Part shown: positions 32,627 to 40,571 of the stretch, piece by piece
Numbering within the stretch: position 1 is the stretch's first letter
How the letters are laid out: the number at the start of each line of letters is the position of its first letter
NCBI GenBank assembly: GCA_002437725.1
Contig: DJRF01000002.1
Coordinates: 63,410-127,409, forward strand
Origin: Treponema sp. UBA6367
GTDB taxonomy: Bacteria > Spirochaetota > Spirochaetia > Treponematales > Treponemataceae
DNA length: 64,000 bases
Direction: 5' to 3'
Position numbers and translations under genes: made by a program
Notes under the pieces: generated by a model
Told to the model about the DNA's origin: nothing
The model's database searches: none
The model's input: only the letters and a program-made list of their open reading frames with translations

Positions 32627-34606
32627 TTACATTCCAACTACACTCCCCTTAAACGTGCTGCAAAGAAGCTTTACTTCATTTGGAATTTCCACAGCTTGAA
32701 CAGTTTTTTCTTCATTTTTTTTCAGCAAAACTTCAAAAGCAACCTTTGTTCCGCAGAACTTTTCAAAAGCTTGCTCAATAAAACCTTTATTTTGTTCTAT
32801 TATGCTCAACTGATATTCAGACTGAATTGTTGTTTCTATTGCATTTCCTTTTAGCTGCCATTTTCCAGTCTGCATAATTACCGAACTCAGCATTGGATTT
32901 TTTACCGCAAATTCAGTTACCAAAGAAGCGTAAAGTTTTCCAAGCGTTATAGAACTTCCATCAGGGCAATTAAAAATTTCTTCACTCTGATGAACATCTT
33001 CTTTTGAATCTTCTATATTTTGCTCTGCAAACTCCTGTGCGTACTCTTCATTATCTTTTGATTCGTTTTCTATAGGATAGGAATCATCTTCCGGCGCTGC
33101 AGTATTGCTCCAGTCCTCATCATCAGGATTTTCTGTAAAACCTGTATTTTCAGAATTTTGCGCAAAATAACTAAGCGCAGGAGTTTTTTCCGCCTCTGAT
33201 TGTTCAGGCGGCAGGGCTCCGCCACTATAAAAAGGGTTTTGACCACCATCCTGCCCAGCCGTATTATTTGCTAAGGCAGAAAAAACTGGCATTCCGTTAG
33301 CATTAAACGAAGTTTTTTTAGTTTCTGTCGGTTGCGAAAAATTTTGATAGGAATCCTGGGCGGTTTCTTTATCACTATGGTTTACACTTTCACTGCTAGA
33401 AACATTTTCTTGGTTCAAAACAGGCTGCTTATTCTGATTTTCTGCAAAAGCCGGGTCTTGCTTTAAAACTGCATAGGCTCTGTCAATTGCAGCTTTTACT
33501 TGCGAAGGAGAAACATAACTTGAAAGCCAACACAATCTGCTAAACGCTAATTCCAATTCGTATCTTGGAGAGATTGAATATCTTATATCCCTATAAAGCT
33601 GAAGAAAAATCGACATCGCCTGCTCTGTTTGAACAGTATTCCAGAGAGAAAGAACTTTTTCGCTAAAACGTTCGGCCGACTGCCCTAACAAAGATTCCTT
33701 TTTTATTCCATTTTTGATTAATAAAAGACTTCTTAAATAATCAGTGCTGTTTGAAATCAACTGCTCAATAGAAATTCCAGACTGAATAAAAGAATCAAGA
33801 TGGTCCATTGCATCTTCTGTTTTTCCGCTCGCACAAGATTCAAATATAACATTCAATCTGTCTACGCCAAGAATTCCTAGCTTGTCCCGGATTTTTTCGT
33901 ACGTTATAAAACCGTCGCTAAAAGCAACAACCTGGTCAAAAAGCGTATAGCAGTCGCGCACAGAACCGCCAGATTCCTTTGCAATCCAATATAACGCTTC
34001 GTCTTCGGCCTTTACTCCAAGCTCATTGCAAGCATCTAAAAGCAAAGATTTTAATTTTTCAACAGAAACAAGCCTAAAATTAAATTGCTGGCAACGGCTT
34101 TTTATTGTTGCAGGAACTTTTTGAAGCTCCGTTGTTGCAAAAATAAAGATTACATGAGCAGGCGGCTCTTCTATAGTTTTTAAAAGCGCATTAAAAGCAC
34201 TGTTCGAAAGCATGTGGACTTCATCGATTATATAAATCTTGTACCTGCAGCTAGTAGGCGGAAACATAACTTCATCTTTTATCTGGCGAACATCGTTTAC
34301 ACTGGTATTTGAAGCGCCGTCTATTTCTATAACATCTAAACTAGAACTATTTGTAATAGACTTGCAAGATTCACAGTGTCCGCAAGGTTCTGCGGCTGGA
34401 GAGTCAAAACTTTGACAGTTCAAAGCCTTTGCCAAAATTCTTGCGGTTGAAGTCTTGCCGCAACCTCTAGGACCTGCAAAAAGATACGCATGAGCAATTT
34501 GCCCTGTTTTTATAGAATTTTTAAGAGTTTCAGCAACAAATTCCTGACCAACAAGGTCTTCAAAATGCTGAGGTCTTCGGCGAGTTGCCGTTACTTCGTA
34601 TGCCAT
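32627..34606 (-). CDS. dnaX: DNA polymerase III subunit gamma/tau
   Basis: About 659 residues. The AAA+ ATPase domain has Walker A GPRGCGKTSTA, a zinc finger (CGHCESC), DEVHMLS and sensor residues in FATTELQKVPATIKSRC; the clamp-loader collar follows to about 370. Residues about 390-560 are a low-complexity acidic, Gln/Asn/Ser-rich linker, and the end is a short tau-like domain. ATG 34606 is preferred over 34609 because GGAAGG then lies 5 nt away. An A7 run near codon 430 is discussed in the findings. Confidence 0.96.
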   Translation of the reverse strand: MAYEVTATRRRPQHFEDLVGQEFVAETLKNSIKTGQIAHAYLFAGPRGCGKTSTARILAKALNCQSFDSPAAEPCGHCESCKSITNSSSLDVIEIDGASNTSVNDVRQIKDEVMFPPTSCRYKIYIIDEVHMLSNSAFNALLKTIEEPPAHVIFIFATTELQKVPATIKSRCQQFNFRLVSVEKLKSLLLDACNELGVKAEDEALYWIAKESGGSVRDCYTLFDQVVAFSDGFITYEKIRDKLGILGVDRLNVIFESCASGKTEDAMDHLDSFIQSGISIEQLISNSTDYLRSLLLIKNGIKKESLLGQSAERFSEKVLSLWNTVQTEQAMSIFLQLYRDIRYSISPRYELELAFSRLCWLSSYVSPSQVKAAIDRAYAVLKQDPAFAENQNKQPVLNQENVSSSESVNHSDKETAQDSYQNFSQPTETKKTSFNANGMPVFSALANNTAGQDGGQNPFYSGGALPPEQSEAEKTPALSYFAQNSENTGFTENPDDEDWSNTAAPEDDSYPIENESKDNEEYAQEFAEQNIEDSKEDVHQSEEIFNCPDGSSITLGKLYASLVTEFAVKNPMLSSVIMQTGKWQLKGNAIETTIQSEYQLSIIEQNKGFIEQAFEKFCGTKVAFEVLLKKNEEKTVQAVEIPNEVKLLCSTFKGSVVGM

Positions 34607-34735
34607 CATTACCTTCCGAATTTTTAGAGATATTTATAATAGCATAAAAATTGACTGACTACAACTTTAGTTTTAGTCATGCAGCCGTGTTTAAGCCGCC
34701 ACAAATTGTGTGTAAAGGTTTTAGCAGTTGCAGGC

Positions 34736-35512
34736 CTACCAGCCACCGCTAGCGCCGCCGCCGCCAAAATGACCGCCGCCACCTCTAAAACTTGAGCCGC
34801 CGCTAAATCCTCTAAAATTGCCCGAGCCAAAGGAATTAGAATTACCAAAGCTAGAACTACTTCTGTGGCTGTCGCGGAATGCTTTTGTAAAGATTATCCA
34901 AGGCAACCAGTGGTTCTTTTTGCCGCTAGCCAAAGCAGAAAATATTATAAACCAAATAAACACCCAAAAGAATCCGAACAAAACGCCAAACAAACCATTG
35001 TCATCAGAATCTAAAACGTCCTCAGAAATTAGTTCCGCATTGTCGCTTGCAATGCCGCCCATGTTCTGCACACCTAAAAGAATACCTTCAGAATAGTTGC
35101 CTTTTTGAAATTCTGGAGCAATTACATTTCTTATTATAAGACCGCTTTTTGTATCAGTAAGTTTTCCTTCAAGACCATAACCTGTTTCTATTCTGATTTT
35201 TCGTTCTGCCATGGAAACTACAAGAATTGCGCCATTATCAGAATCTTTTTGGCCAATTTGCCACTTTTCTGCCGTCCTAAAGGAAAACTCTTCTATGTCA
35301 TCTCCTTCTAGCGAAGGAATTGTAAGAACTGCCATCTGTATTGAAGTTGTATTTTCAAGATTGGCAAGATATTGCGTTATCTTAAACTCATCTTCTGAGC
35401 TGATAATGTTTGCATAATCATTTACGCGGCCTGTTAATTCTGGAACTTCAAGAGAAAAAACTCTAAAGACGCACAAAAAAAATATTGCAGAAAATGCTTT
35501 TTTTACAGACAT
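34736..35512 (-). CDS. TPM-domain membrane protein (YgcG-like)
   Basis: 258 residues: a signal peptide (ends VFSLEVPELTG), a TPM domain at about 25-150 (VNDYANIIS, IQMAVLTIPS, RKIRIETGYGLEG), a transmembrane helix near 175-195 (LFGVLFGFFWVFIWFIIF), and a Gly/Ser-rich tail with FRGGGGHFGGGG. The domain faces the periplasm. These proteins usually accompany LemA, and a role in membrane-protein or photosystem-like repair has been suggested for homologues. It overlaps the next upstream gene by 10 bp and has GGAGG before the ATG. Confidence 0.88.
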   Translation of the reverse strand: MSVKKAFSAIFFLCVFRVFSLEVPELTGRVNDYANIISSEDEFKITQYLANLENTTSIQMAVLTIPSLEGDDIEEFSFRTAEKWQIGQKDSDNGAILVVSMAERKIRIETGYGLEGKLTDTKSGLIIRNVIAPEFQKGNYSEGILLGVQNMGGIASDNAELISEDVLDSDDNGLFGVLFGFFWVFIWFIIFSALASGKKNHWLPWIIFTKAFRDSHRSSSSFGNSNSFGSGNFRGFSGGSSFRGGGGHFGGGGASGGW

Positions 35513-36207
35513 TCGCTATCCTCCAATATGACTAACCCATCTGGAAATTCATTAGGATTTTCTTTGCTGCACGGAAAATTTTCCTGCAAAAGTTCCCCGC
35601 ATTTTTCAATTGCCGCAATAAAACCTTCTTTCGTCTTTTTAGCTTTTATTCCAGAAGCCAGTTCGGCTGCAATTATGTTCCACAAGTCTTGAGAAATCTT
35701 TACAGAAATTCCGCTGTCCGCAAGGATTCTAACTTGACGTTCCATATAAGAAACAAAAATTAAGATTCCAGAATGTTCCTTTGTATTGTAAATTCCACTC
35801 TGAGCGAAGTGCCTAAAAGCCCTGTTTGTAACCGTATGTTTTTTTACATTTGCAGGAATTACAAATCTGTCTATAAAAGGAATATTTGCGCAAGCAAAAC
35901 CGATGAATATTGCAACAAGACAACTCATTCCGTAAATCAAAGGCAAAAGCCACACAGGCTGGCTCCAAAATCTTGCTTCATAAAAGCTAAGGATTTTAGA
36001 AGAGAACGGTAGCAAAAGCGCAAAAACAAGGGCTGCAAAATAAATCGCGCCTTTTAATTCCCAAAAAGAATACTTTGCGCTTTCGGCCGTCAAAGCCAAT
36101 GCAATTTCGCCAGAAGTTTTAGATTCAGCTTTTTTTACAGCCTCTTTTATTTCTTCAAAATCTTGTTCAGAAAGCTTAATTTTTTTTAATAAAGTTTTTG
36201 TATTCAT
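35503..36207 (-). CDS. TPM-domain protein, cytoplasmic/membrane type
   Basis: 234 residues with a TPM fold split by two membrane helices: IKEAVKKAESKTSGEIALAL, hydrophobic segments at about 55-80 and 90-115, then SGILIFVSYMERQVRILADS and a C-terminal helix pair. It is the usual middle member of lemA-TPM-YgcG operons. There is a 17-bp gap from lemA, and it overlaps the YgcG-like gene. The function is unproven. Confidence 0.82.
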   Translation of the reverse strand: MNTKTLLKKIKLSEQDFEEIKEAVKKAESKTSGEIALALTAESAKYSFWELKGAIYFAALVFALLLPFSSKILSFYEARFWSQPVWLLPLIYGMSCLVAIFIGFACANIPFIDRFVIPANVKKHTVTNRAFRHFAQSGIYNTKEHSGILIFVSYMERQVRILADSGISVKISQDLWNIIAAELASGIKAKKTKEGFIAAIEKCGELLQENFPCSKENPNEFPDGLVILEDSECL

Positions 36208-36224
36208 CGGCTTACCAAAATATA

Positions 36225-36833
36225 CTAAAATTCAACCTTAGGAGCTGCGGAAGCTTCCTGAACGGATGTAAAATATGCTTTTTGCGAAAATCCAAATATT
36301 CCTGCAAGAATTGTTCCTGGAAATTTGCGTATTGTTGTATTATAAGCTTTTGCTGCATCGTTATATCGCTTGCGTTCAACTGAAATTCTGTTTTCAGTTC
36401 CTTCCAGCTCATCCTGCAAAGCCAAGAAATTTTGGTTCGACTTCAATTCAGGATAATTTTCAGTAACAGAAAGAAGCCTTTGAAGGGCTCCGCCTAAAGA
36501 ATCCTGAACTTTTTGAAATTCCGCCATCTTTTCAGGATTGTCAAGAACGCTTTCGTCTATAGTTATCATGCCGCCAGCTTTAGAGCGGGCCTCTGCAACC
36601 TGAGTAAAAACATCGCTTTCCTGTTTTGCGTACCCCTTTACAGTCGAAACAAGGTTTGGAATCAAATCGTATCGCCTCTGGTACTGATTTTCTACCTGCG
36701 CCCATTGCGCAGAAACTTGTTCTTCCATGCTAACCATATTGTTATAATTTTTGCTGATGCAAGAAGCAAGTCCGCCAAAAACTACCAAAACAATTGCAAC
36801 TACTATTAAAGTTTTCTTTGTTTTTGCTGTCAT
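36225..36833 (-). CDS. lemA: LemA family protein
   Basis: 202 residues: an N-terminal transmembrane helix (TLIVVAIVLVVFGGLAS), then the LemA helical bundle with SAQWAQVENQYQRRYDLIPN, QDELEGTENRISVERKRYND and YNTTIRKFPG. It is an inner-membrane protein whose bundle faces the periplasm or outside. ATG 36833 is preceded by GGAGG at 8 nt; a TTG at 36848 would lie upstream of that Shine-Dalgarno. It is the first gene of the lemA-TPM-YgcG operon. Confidence 0.94.
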   Translation of the reverse strand: MTAKTKKTLIVVAIVLVVFGGLASCISKNYNNMVSMEEQVSAQWAQVENQYQRRYDLIPNLVSTVKGYAKQESDVFTQVAEARSKAGGMITIDESVLDNPEKMAEFQKVQDSLGGALQRLLSVTENYPELKSNQNFLALQDELEGTENRISVERKRYNDAAKAYNTTIRKFPGTILAGIFGFSQKAYFTSVQEASAAPKVEF

Positions 36834-36857
36834 AAAAAAGACCTCCAAATTTTGTGC

Positions 36858-37066
36858 TTAGCCCAAATTTCAAGTTTTTTATACAGTTTGAAAAAAATAC
36901 TTTCAGCGACTTTCCAATTTGCTGCAGATGGTTGTGCTCGCACTTCGTTTGAATTGGTTTGGGTTGCTGTGCAACCTTAACTGTTCTTATCGCACAAAAT
37001 CTTCACAAATTGTAAATTCGCTTACGCTTTTATTCATTTTCATAAAAACTCGAAGTTTTGACTACT
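36858..37066 (+). repeat. Intergenic repeat family, copy C (about 209 bp, inverted ends)
   Basis: It runs from TTAGCCCAAATTTCAAGTTT to ATAAAAACTCGAAGTTTTGA. It is nearly identical to copy B over GCTGCAG, TGGTTGTGCTCGCACTT, TTCTTATCGCACAAAATC and AATTCGCTTACGCTTTTATT. A short open frame read across its middle is part of the repeat and is not supported as a gene. The remaining 37067-37267 interval is AT-rich and shows no gene. Confidence 0.8.
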
Positions 37067-37267
37067 TTAGGCTGAAAATGCGCAATCTGTTTAAGAATCA
37101 CACAAAAAAATAAATTCCTAGAGTTTAAACATACAGGCAATACAGTTTCTGGTCAAATAAAAACTTCCTAAATGTTCAAAAAAAATAAAAAATAGATAAG
37201 CGTGCGCTCCTTTTCATATTGATAAAAAACCGATTTTTATATATTTTTTAAAGATATATTATACAGA

Positions 37268-37350
37268 CTAAATTTCGAGTTTTTAGAAAATAAACAGAAG
37301 CGTAAATTCGCTGAAAGCATTTTTTACAGTTATAAAAAACTCGGGGCTTG
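37268..37350 (-). repeat. Short, internally deleted repeat copy upstream of pfk
   Basis: It contains CTAAATTTCGAGTTTTTAG, AATAAACAGAAGCGTAAATT, CGCTGAAAGCATTTTTTAC and ATAAAAAACTCGGGGCTTGG, i.e. both ends of the family and none of the middle. It ends 4 bp before a TATAAT (37354-37359) that is the likely -10 box of pfk, so the repeat supplies that promoter's upstream half. Confidence 0.6.
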
Positions 37351-37395
37351 GACTATAATAGGTTTATCATTTACTTTTTACGGGAGTATAACTTT

Positions 37396-38769
37396 ATGAG
37401 CAGCAAAAATAAAGCAGATTTTACAATCACTCAATTGGGAGAATGTAAAATAAAGTCTCCAATCCAGTTGTCAACTGTTGTGGGTGATTGCAGCGCAAAT
37501 TACGTTAGAGATGATGCATTCGTCCTTAATTCTGTAAATGTTTTTGACACTAAAAAACCAGTTGCGCTAGACTCAACCAATCTTTTGCAAAAAGCTGGTC
37601 CAAGAGAATTTATTTATTTTGACCCTAAAAAAGTAAAAGCAGGAATATGCACTTGCGGAGGTCTTTGCCCGGGATTAAACGACGTTATAAGAGCCGTTGT
37701 CAGATGCCTTTGGAACCGTTACGGCGTAAGAGACATTGTCGGCTTCCAATACGGCTACAGAGGACTCTTTCAAGATTCTGGTTACGAGCCTATAAAACTT
37801 ACTCCAGATATTGTTGATGAAATCCATAAAATTGGCGGTTCATTTATAGGAACAAGCCGTGGAGGCGGAGAACGAATTAGAGATGCCGTAGACACAATCG
37901 AAAAATTAGGCATAAATCAGCTTTTTGTAATTGGAGGAGACGGAACTCAGCACGGAGCATTAACAATTGCAGAAGAAATTGAAAAACGAGGCCTAAAATG
38001 CGCAGTTGTGGGTATTCCAAAAACTGTTGACAACGATTTTCAACTTATAGACCGTTCATTTGGATTTGAAACAGCCGTTCACCAGGCAAAGGACGCTATT
38101 TCTTCAATGCACATGGAAGCACGCTCTCAAATAAACTGCATTGCGCTTGTAAAGCTTATGGGCCGTGAATCAGGATTCATTGCAGCAGCAGCAGCCTTGG
38201 CAAGCCACGAAACAAACTTCTGCCTTATTCCTGAAATTCCTTTTGAAATGGACGGTCCAAACGGATTCCTTGTAAACCTTGAAAAAAGGCTTCTAAATCA
38301 CCATCACGCAGTTGTAATTGTTGCAGAAGGCGCTGGGCAAGACTTGCTTTCTGGGACAAACCAAACAGACGCTTCTGGAAACAAGCGGCTTTCTGACATA
38401 GGAATGTTCCTAAAAGATGAGATAAAAGACTATTTTGCAAAAAGAAATATTCCAATAGATTTAAAATACTGCGATCCAAGCTATCAGATTCGCTCTGCTG
38501 TAACAACAGCATCTGATTCAATCTATTGCGAACGCTTAGGAAACAATGCTGTTCACGCTGCAATGGCAGGAAAAACACGCATGGTTGTAGGCCTTGTTCA
38601 CGATAAGTTTGTTTACATACCTACAGAAATGGCAATCGCTTCTAGAAACTACGTAGATCCGGAAGGCGCCTTGTGGAGAGACGCATTAGACGCAACCGGC
38701 CAGCCAATTCTTATGGTAAATGACATTGAAGCGGCAAAGGCCAAAATGAAAAAACTTGGTGTAAAATAA
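37396..38769 (+). CDS. pfk: 6-phosphofructokinase, ATP-type by signature (group II/clade X)
   Basis: 457 residues. Key blocks: [15 protein letters not shown] (phosphate binding), [28 protein letters not shown], and MGRESGFIA. Family knowledge: Gly in GGDG (not Asp) marks ATP use, while Lys in PKTVDND is the residue typical of PPi enzymes. The combination occurs in trypanosomatid and some spirochaete ATP-PFKs. The reaction is fructose-6-phosphate to fructose-1,6-bisphosphate. The start was set at ATG 37396 behind GGGAG; an upstream TTG at 37348 precedes the -10 box. Confidence 0.92.
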   Translation: MSSKNKADFTITQLGECKIKSPIQLSTVVGDCSANYVRDDAFVLNSVNVFDTKKPVALDSTNLLQKAGPREFIYFDPKKVKAGICTCGGLCPGLNDVIRAVVRCLWNRYGVRDIVGFQYGYRGLFQDSGYEPIKLTPDIVDEIHKIGGSFIGTSRGGGERIRDAVDTIEKLGINQLFVIGGDGTQHGALTIAEEIEKRGLKCAVVGIPKTVDNDFQLIDRSFGFETAVHQAKDAISSMHMEARSQINCIALVKLMGRESGFIAAAAALASHETNFCLIPEIPFEMDGPNGFLVNLEKRLLNHHHAVVIVAEGAGQDLLSGTNQTDASGNKRLSDIGMFLKDEIKDYFAKRNIPIDLKYCDPSYQIRSAVTTASDSIYCERLGNNAVHAAMAGKTRMVVGLVHDKFVYIPTEMAIASRNYVDPEGALWRDALDATGQPILMVNDIEAAKAKMKKLGVK

Positions 38770-38788
38770 AAAATACCACCTTAGAGAA

Positions 38789-38828
38789 AACAGGGGAAAT
38801 TTAGGAAAAGTTTCTCCTGTTTTTTTAT
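38789..38828 (+). terminator. Rho-independent terminator of pfk
   Basis: AACAGGGGAAA pairs with TTTCTCCTGTT (one G:U) across an 11-nt loop and is followed by TTTTTTATTT. It lies 20 bp after the pfk stop codon. Confidence 0.85.
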
Positions 38829-38971
38829 TTAGCCCATGGTCTTGAGTGCAAGCGTACCTTGACTAGACGGCTGGCTTATAAACATTCCGTTGTACCAGAT
38901 TGTGGATGTTGAGGAAGTTTTAGCATATTCCCCCAGTCCAAATCGGTCTGAAGAGGGTTGAAATTCATAAT

Positions 38972-39915
38972 TCAATCCTTATTTATAATTTCCCAATGAC
39001 CTTTTGTGTCGCTACCAATTCTTTTGATAAATCTATCTCGTAATAATGCAATATGATTTTTCACAGTTCTTTCTGAAATTCCCAATTCTTCATGAATTTC
39101 TTTTATAGTCGCACTATTATTTTCCATTATGTACAGCAATGTTCTCTGGGCAATCTCTGGGCAGTCTCTGGGCAATCTCTGGGCAGTTCCTGAACACTTA
39201 GACACAACCGCATTTACTTGAAATTCTTTTTTAGACTCAATATTTCTTTCAAATATAAAAGTGCAATCTGTATCATTTTCAATAAACTTCGGAAATTTTA
39301 TACCGGCTTTTTTACATTCCTGATTAATTCGTCTAAAACCGCTCCCCCATTCTTCCATCAGTTTCATCATCCTAAAAACTTTAGCTAAAACTGGATTTCT
39401 TGCAATGGACTTTCCATTTAAAGCACTTTCCAAAGAAAGACCAGAAACAAGTCTGCCCGGAGAAATTATTTCTAATCTATCATCATAAATAGCAATTCTT
39501 GTTGGTTCTTCAATCATATAATTTCGATGAACAACAGCATTTACAATTGCTTCTCTAAGCGCATTTACAGGTATTTCATAATCGTCAATTCCTTGAACCC
39601 CAACAAATTTAATTCCTACCTTAAGATTTCTTAAAACAAAATTCAGACTCTGCTCTATCTGTTCAAAAATAGAGCCAAAACAATCAAGTTTATCTAAAAA
39701 AATCGCTTTATCATAACCTTTGAAACAAGCACAGCGAACAGAGCATCTTGAAAATTCATAAAACTCTGACATTGTTAAAAGTGCATAAGCATTTGTTGGA
39801 AAAAGTTCCCCATTTACATTTTTTAGAACGCCTAAACTTTCAAGAGTTTTTTCTGTTATCTTTAAATTTTGAATTCCAGCAGATTCAATTTTTTTATATT
39901 TATTTTTTCTAAATT
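38972..39915 (-). pseudogene. AlbA_2/HATPase_c_4 ATP-binding regulator, 5'-truncated and frameshifted
   Basis: An intact stretch of 266 codons (from ATG 39772) holds the C-terminal parts of the family: NALREAIVNAVVHRNY and DDRLEIISPGRLVSG (GHKL-type ATPase), EEWGSGFRRI, and a terminal winged helix (TIKEIHEELGISERTVKNHI). Upstream the same frame stays open to about 39915 and encodes LGVLKNVNGELFPTNAYALL, the conserved stretch before the ATPase. It then hits a stop after A-rich runs, and the N-terminal AlbA_2 domain is not recoverable. A 4 x 11-bp repeat at 39143-39186 lies between the ATPase and the winged helix. Confidence 0.75.
39143..39186. repeat. Four tandem 11-bp units inside a coding region
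   Basis: The unit TCTCTGGGCA(A/G) alternates its last base in four exact copies. Since 11 is not a multiple of 3, successive units are read in different frames (AQR, LPRD, CPE, IAQR). No frame through the unit contains a stop on the coding strand. Confidence 0.9.
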
Positions 39916-39961
39916 ATGATTAGTTAAAAATTCAGTTACTCCAAAAACTGATAAATCAGGA

Positions 39962-40069
39962 TTAATCGTGCAATAATTTTTCTTCTTTTAATCTAAACTG
40001 AAAAACTTTTTTTAATGTTTTACACAAGCGAAACTCATCATCTTTGCCTTCAAAAATAAAAAGAATCAT
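39962..40069 (-). pseudogene. RloB-like (Toprim-type) gene fragment
   Basis: A 35-codon open frame starts ILFIFEGKDDEFRLCKTLKK, similar to the N-terminus of RloB-like proteins (an IVVEGExTE-type Toprim start), and ends at TAA. The remaining 150 or so residues of such proteins are absent. The assignment rests on this short stretch and is tentative. Confidence 0.35.
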
Positions 40070-40080
40070 TTACAAGATGG

Positions 40081-40168
40081 CAAGAGCAATTACTGATTTG
40101 CCATTTTCATAGAATTCAACAATTTACATTTTGAACTCTTCTGTGTATTTTCTTTCCTTGATGTTCAT
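40081..40168 (-). pseudogene. IS3-family transposase OrfA fragment
   Basis: From ATG 40168 (behind GGAAGG) the frame reads MNIKERKYTEEFKM, a TAA, then IVEFYENGKSVIALA. This is the N-terminal helix-turn-helix of IS3-type OrfA (KYTEEFK-x-IVxxYxxGKS) with a nonsense codon in place of Gln. It is lost after about 29 residues. No terminal inverted repeats or OrfB remain. Confidence 0.6.
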
Positions 40169-40184
40169 GCCACATTCCTTCCCT

Positions 40185-40289
40185 TTAAAATAATGTGTTG
40201 CATTTTTTGTATTCACCAAGAATTATGCTAACTCTAGTTACAGGATTTTCAAAAGCCTTAAAATTACTTACAGTAAGCGATTTTAACAT
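40185..40289 (-). pseudogene. AAA-type ATPase (OLD/RloA-like) 5' fragment
   Basis: From ATG 40289 (behind GAGG) the frame encodes LKSLTVSNFKAFENPVTR, the first strand-loop of SMC/OLD-like AAA_15 ATPases, then stops after 34 codons before any Walker A. A promoter survives upstream: TATAAT on the minus strand, about 45 nt before the ATG. Confidence 0.45.
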
Positions 40290-40534
40290 CTCTACACCTC
40301 TAATTCGAGTTAATAATTTATCGGCATTATAACAAATTTTTTATACAAATGTAACACTGTTTTAGATTAGAAGTTTTAATTCCTTGTTCAAAAAAGCCCG
40401 TTGCCCAATTAACAAAAATAGAAGAAAAAAATCTGAAAAAAGTGCAGAATTCCCGACTTTTACAAATACCGTGACAGTTTTTGGGAAGATGTAAGTTTTG
40501 AATTTGCTCCAGAAAATCTATTTGTAGTATGAGA
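40290..40534. other. Unassigned interval
   Basis: AT-rich sequence between the gene fragments and the polysaccharide locus. The plus-strand frame around 40450-40530 reads FYKYRDSFWEDVSFEFAPEN, which looks like decayed coding DNA, but I cannot assign it. The -10 region of the AAA fragment lies at its left edge. Confidence 0.3.
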
Positions 40535-40564
40535 TTGACTTAAAACATCTTCTTTTTGTAAGAT
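40535..40564 (+). promoter_or_regulatory. Promoter of the phase-variable glycosyltransferase (leaderless candidate)
   Basis: TTGACT (40535-40540), 18-bp spacer, TAAGAT (40559-40564), then AAAGTTT and ATG 40572. No Shine-Dalgarno is present. Confidence 0.5.
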
Positions 40565-40571
40565 AAAGTTT

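Noticed and set aside
36919..37113. 64-codon open frame between lemA and pfk
   Set aside because: It is read from the middle of intergenic repeat copy C. Such frames arise from the repeat sequence and show no coding features.
38830..38971. Short coding remnant after the pfk terminator
   Set aside because: Both strands contain open stretches of 30-45 codons, but none has a ribosome site or recognisable similarity.
40081..40168. Complete IS3 element
   Set aside because: Only about 29 codons of OrfA remain, with a stop inside. OrfB, terminal repeats and target duplications are missing.
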